From positions 1-7,404 of the forward strand of contig JAQURI010000078.1 in NCBI GenBank assembly GCA_028715665.1: 7,404 bases of DNA. Direction: 5' to 3'. A model generated the notes under the pieces. The model had not been told where the DNA came from. It saw only the letters and a program-made list of their open reading frames with translations, and ran no database searches. A program made the position numbers and the translations under genes. Origin of the DNA: Candidatus Ratteibacteria bacterium. GTDB lineage: Bacteria > CAIJMQ01. The number at the start of each line of letters is the position of its first letter. The stretch's first letter is position 1. Positions 6,855 through 7,404 of this stretch are shown piece by piece.

Positions 6855-7404
6855 ATGTTTATTTCGAAAAAAATAGCTTCAATAAGTCCGTCTCCGACAT
6901 TAGCCATCACTGCAAAAGCAAAAAAAATGCAGGCGGAAGGCATCAATATAATAGGATTCGGAGCCGGAGAACCGGATTTCGACACACCGTTTAATATAAA
7001 ACAGGCTGCAAAAAAAGCAATAGATAACGGTCATACAAAATACACGCCTACTTCCGGAATAAAGGAATTGAAGGAGGCTATCCGTAAAAAATTAAAAAAC
7101 GACAATAACCTCGACTATTTATCTGAAGAAATCCTCGTATCTTGCGGCGCAAAACACTCCATTTTTAATGTTATTTTGACTTTATGCAACGAAGGAGATG
7201 AAGTTGTTATCCCTTCTCCGTATTGGGTAAGTTACCCCGAAATGGTAAAAACTACCGGCGCAAAATCCGTGTTCATAAAAACAAGTTCCGAAACCGATTT
7301 CAAAATTACGCCGCAACAATTGTTTGAAGCTATCACGCCAAAAACCAAATTATTGATACTCAACTCCCCTTCAAATCCGACGGGAATGGTCTATACAAAA
7401 AAAG
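6855..7404 (+). CDS. Class I PLP-dependent aminotransferase, aspartate (or prephenate) type, 3'-truncated by the window
   Basis: The frame stays open from the ATG at 6855 to the window end, giving 183 of an expected 390-400 residues. Translation shows the subgroup pattern of Thermus/Bacillus-type aspartate aminotransferases: FGAGEPDFDTP (35-45), KYTPTSGI (62-69), SCGAKHSIFN (96-105, PLP-phosphate region), PSPYWVSYPEM (120-130) and NSPSNPTG (170-177) with the cofactor-binding Asn174. The PLP-binding lysine lies beyond the end and cannot be checked. The enzyme would transfer amino groups between glutamate and oxaloacetate. Relatives in this subgroup also transaminate prephenate to arogenate, which would suit its place after aroC, but the sequence here cannot decide. 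Upstream there is only a weak AGAAGAA (6842-6848) as RBS, 29 nt after purE. Confidence 0.93.
   Translation, partial: MFISKKIASISPSPTLAITAKAKKMQAEGINIIGFGAGEPDFDTPFNIKQAAKKAIDNGHTKYTPTSGIKELKEAIRKKLKNDNNLDYLSEEILVSCGAKHSIFNVILTLCNEGDEVVIPSPYWVSYPEMVKTTGAKSVFIKTSSETDFKITPQQLFEAITPKTKLLILNSPSNPTGMVYTKK

Noticed and set aside
1..7404. CRISPR array, tRNA/rRNA genes, transposase, toxin-antitoxin or defence genes
   Set aside because: No regularly spaced repeats, no cloverleaf or rRNA-like stretches, and every sizeable coding frame is explained by a metabolic gene or greA. I find no hidden novel multi-gene system here.

Overview
The window is AT-rich bacterial DNA carrying seven genes, all on the + strand. 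They are housekeeping metabolic genes plus one transcription factor: aroA (EPSP synthase), a GTP-type PEP carboxykinase, purC, greA, a divergent aroC (chorismate synthase), purE, and the 5' part of a class I aminotransferase cut by the window end. GreA and the TATAAT-type -10 boxes point to a bacterium. The low GC, the unusual AroC and the non-canonical PEPCK suggest a deep-branching or uncultured lineage. I cannot name the phylum from this window alone.

Layout: aroA (46-1335) is followed by a 197-nt gap, the longest in the window. That gap holds a strong promoter-like sequence, a long hairpin with a U-tract, and a second -10 box just upstream of pckG (1533-3371). purC (3427-4356) follows after 55 nt with no Shine-Dalgarno (SD) sequence. 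Its last 16 codons lie in a GC-rich two-hairpin element (4305-4376) that looks like an inserted palindromic mini-repeat. greA (4420-4893) is next, then a 101-nt gap with a possible promoter. The last three genes, aroC (4995-6332), purE (6325-6825) and the aminotransferase (6855 to the end), are packed like an operon; aroC and purE overlap by 8 nt.

Functionally, PEPCK controls PEP/oxaloacetate exchange, and PEP is a substrate of AroA. AroA and AroC are the last two steps to chorismate. The aminotransferase could use oxaloacetate/aspartate or prephenate, and aspartate is a substrate of PurC. PurE and PurC are consecutive steps of purine synthesis. This is a plausible PEP-aromatic-aspartate-purine neighbourhood, but that link is inferred from gene order only.

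I see no defence system, mobile-element gene, CRISPR array, tRNA or rRNA. The items most worth a second look are the structured aroA-pckG intergenic region, the palindromic element at the purC 3' end, the AroC with altered signature residues and an extra segment of about 77 residues, and the PEPCK lacking the usual guanine-site motif.
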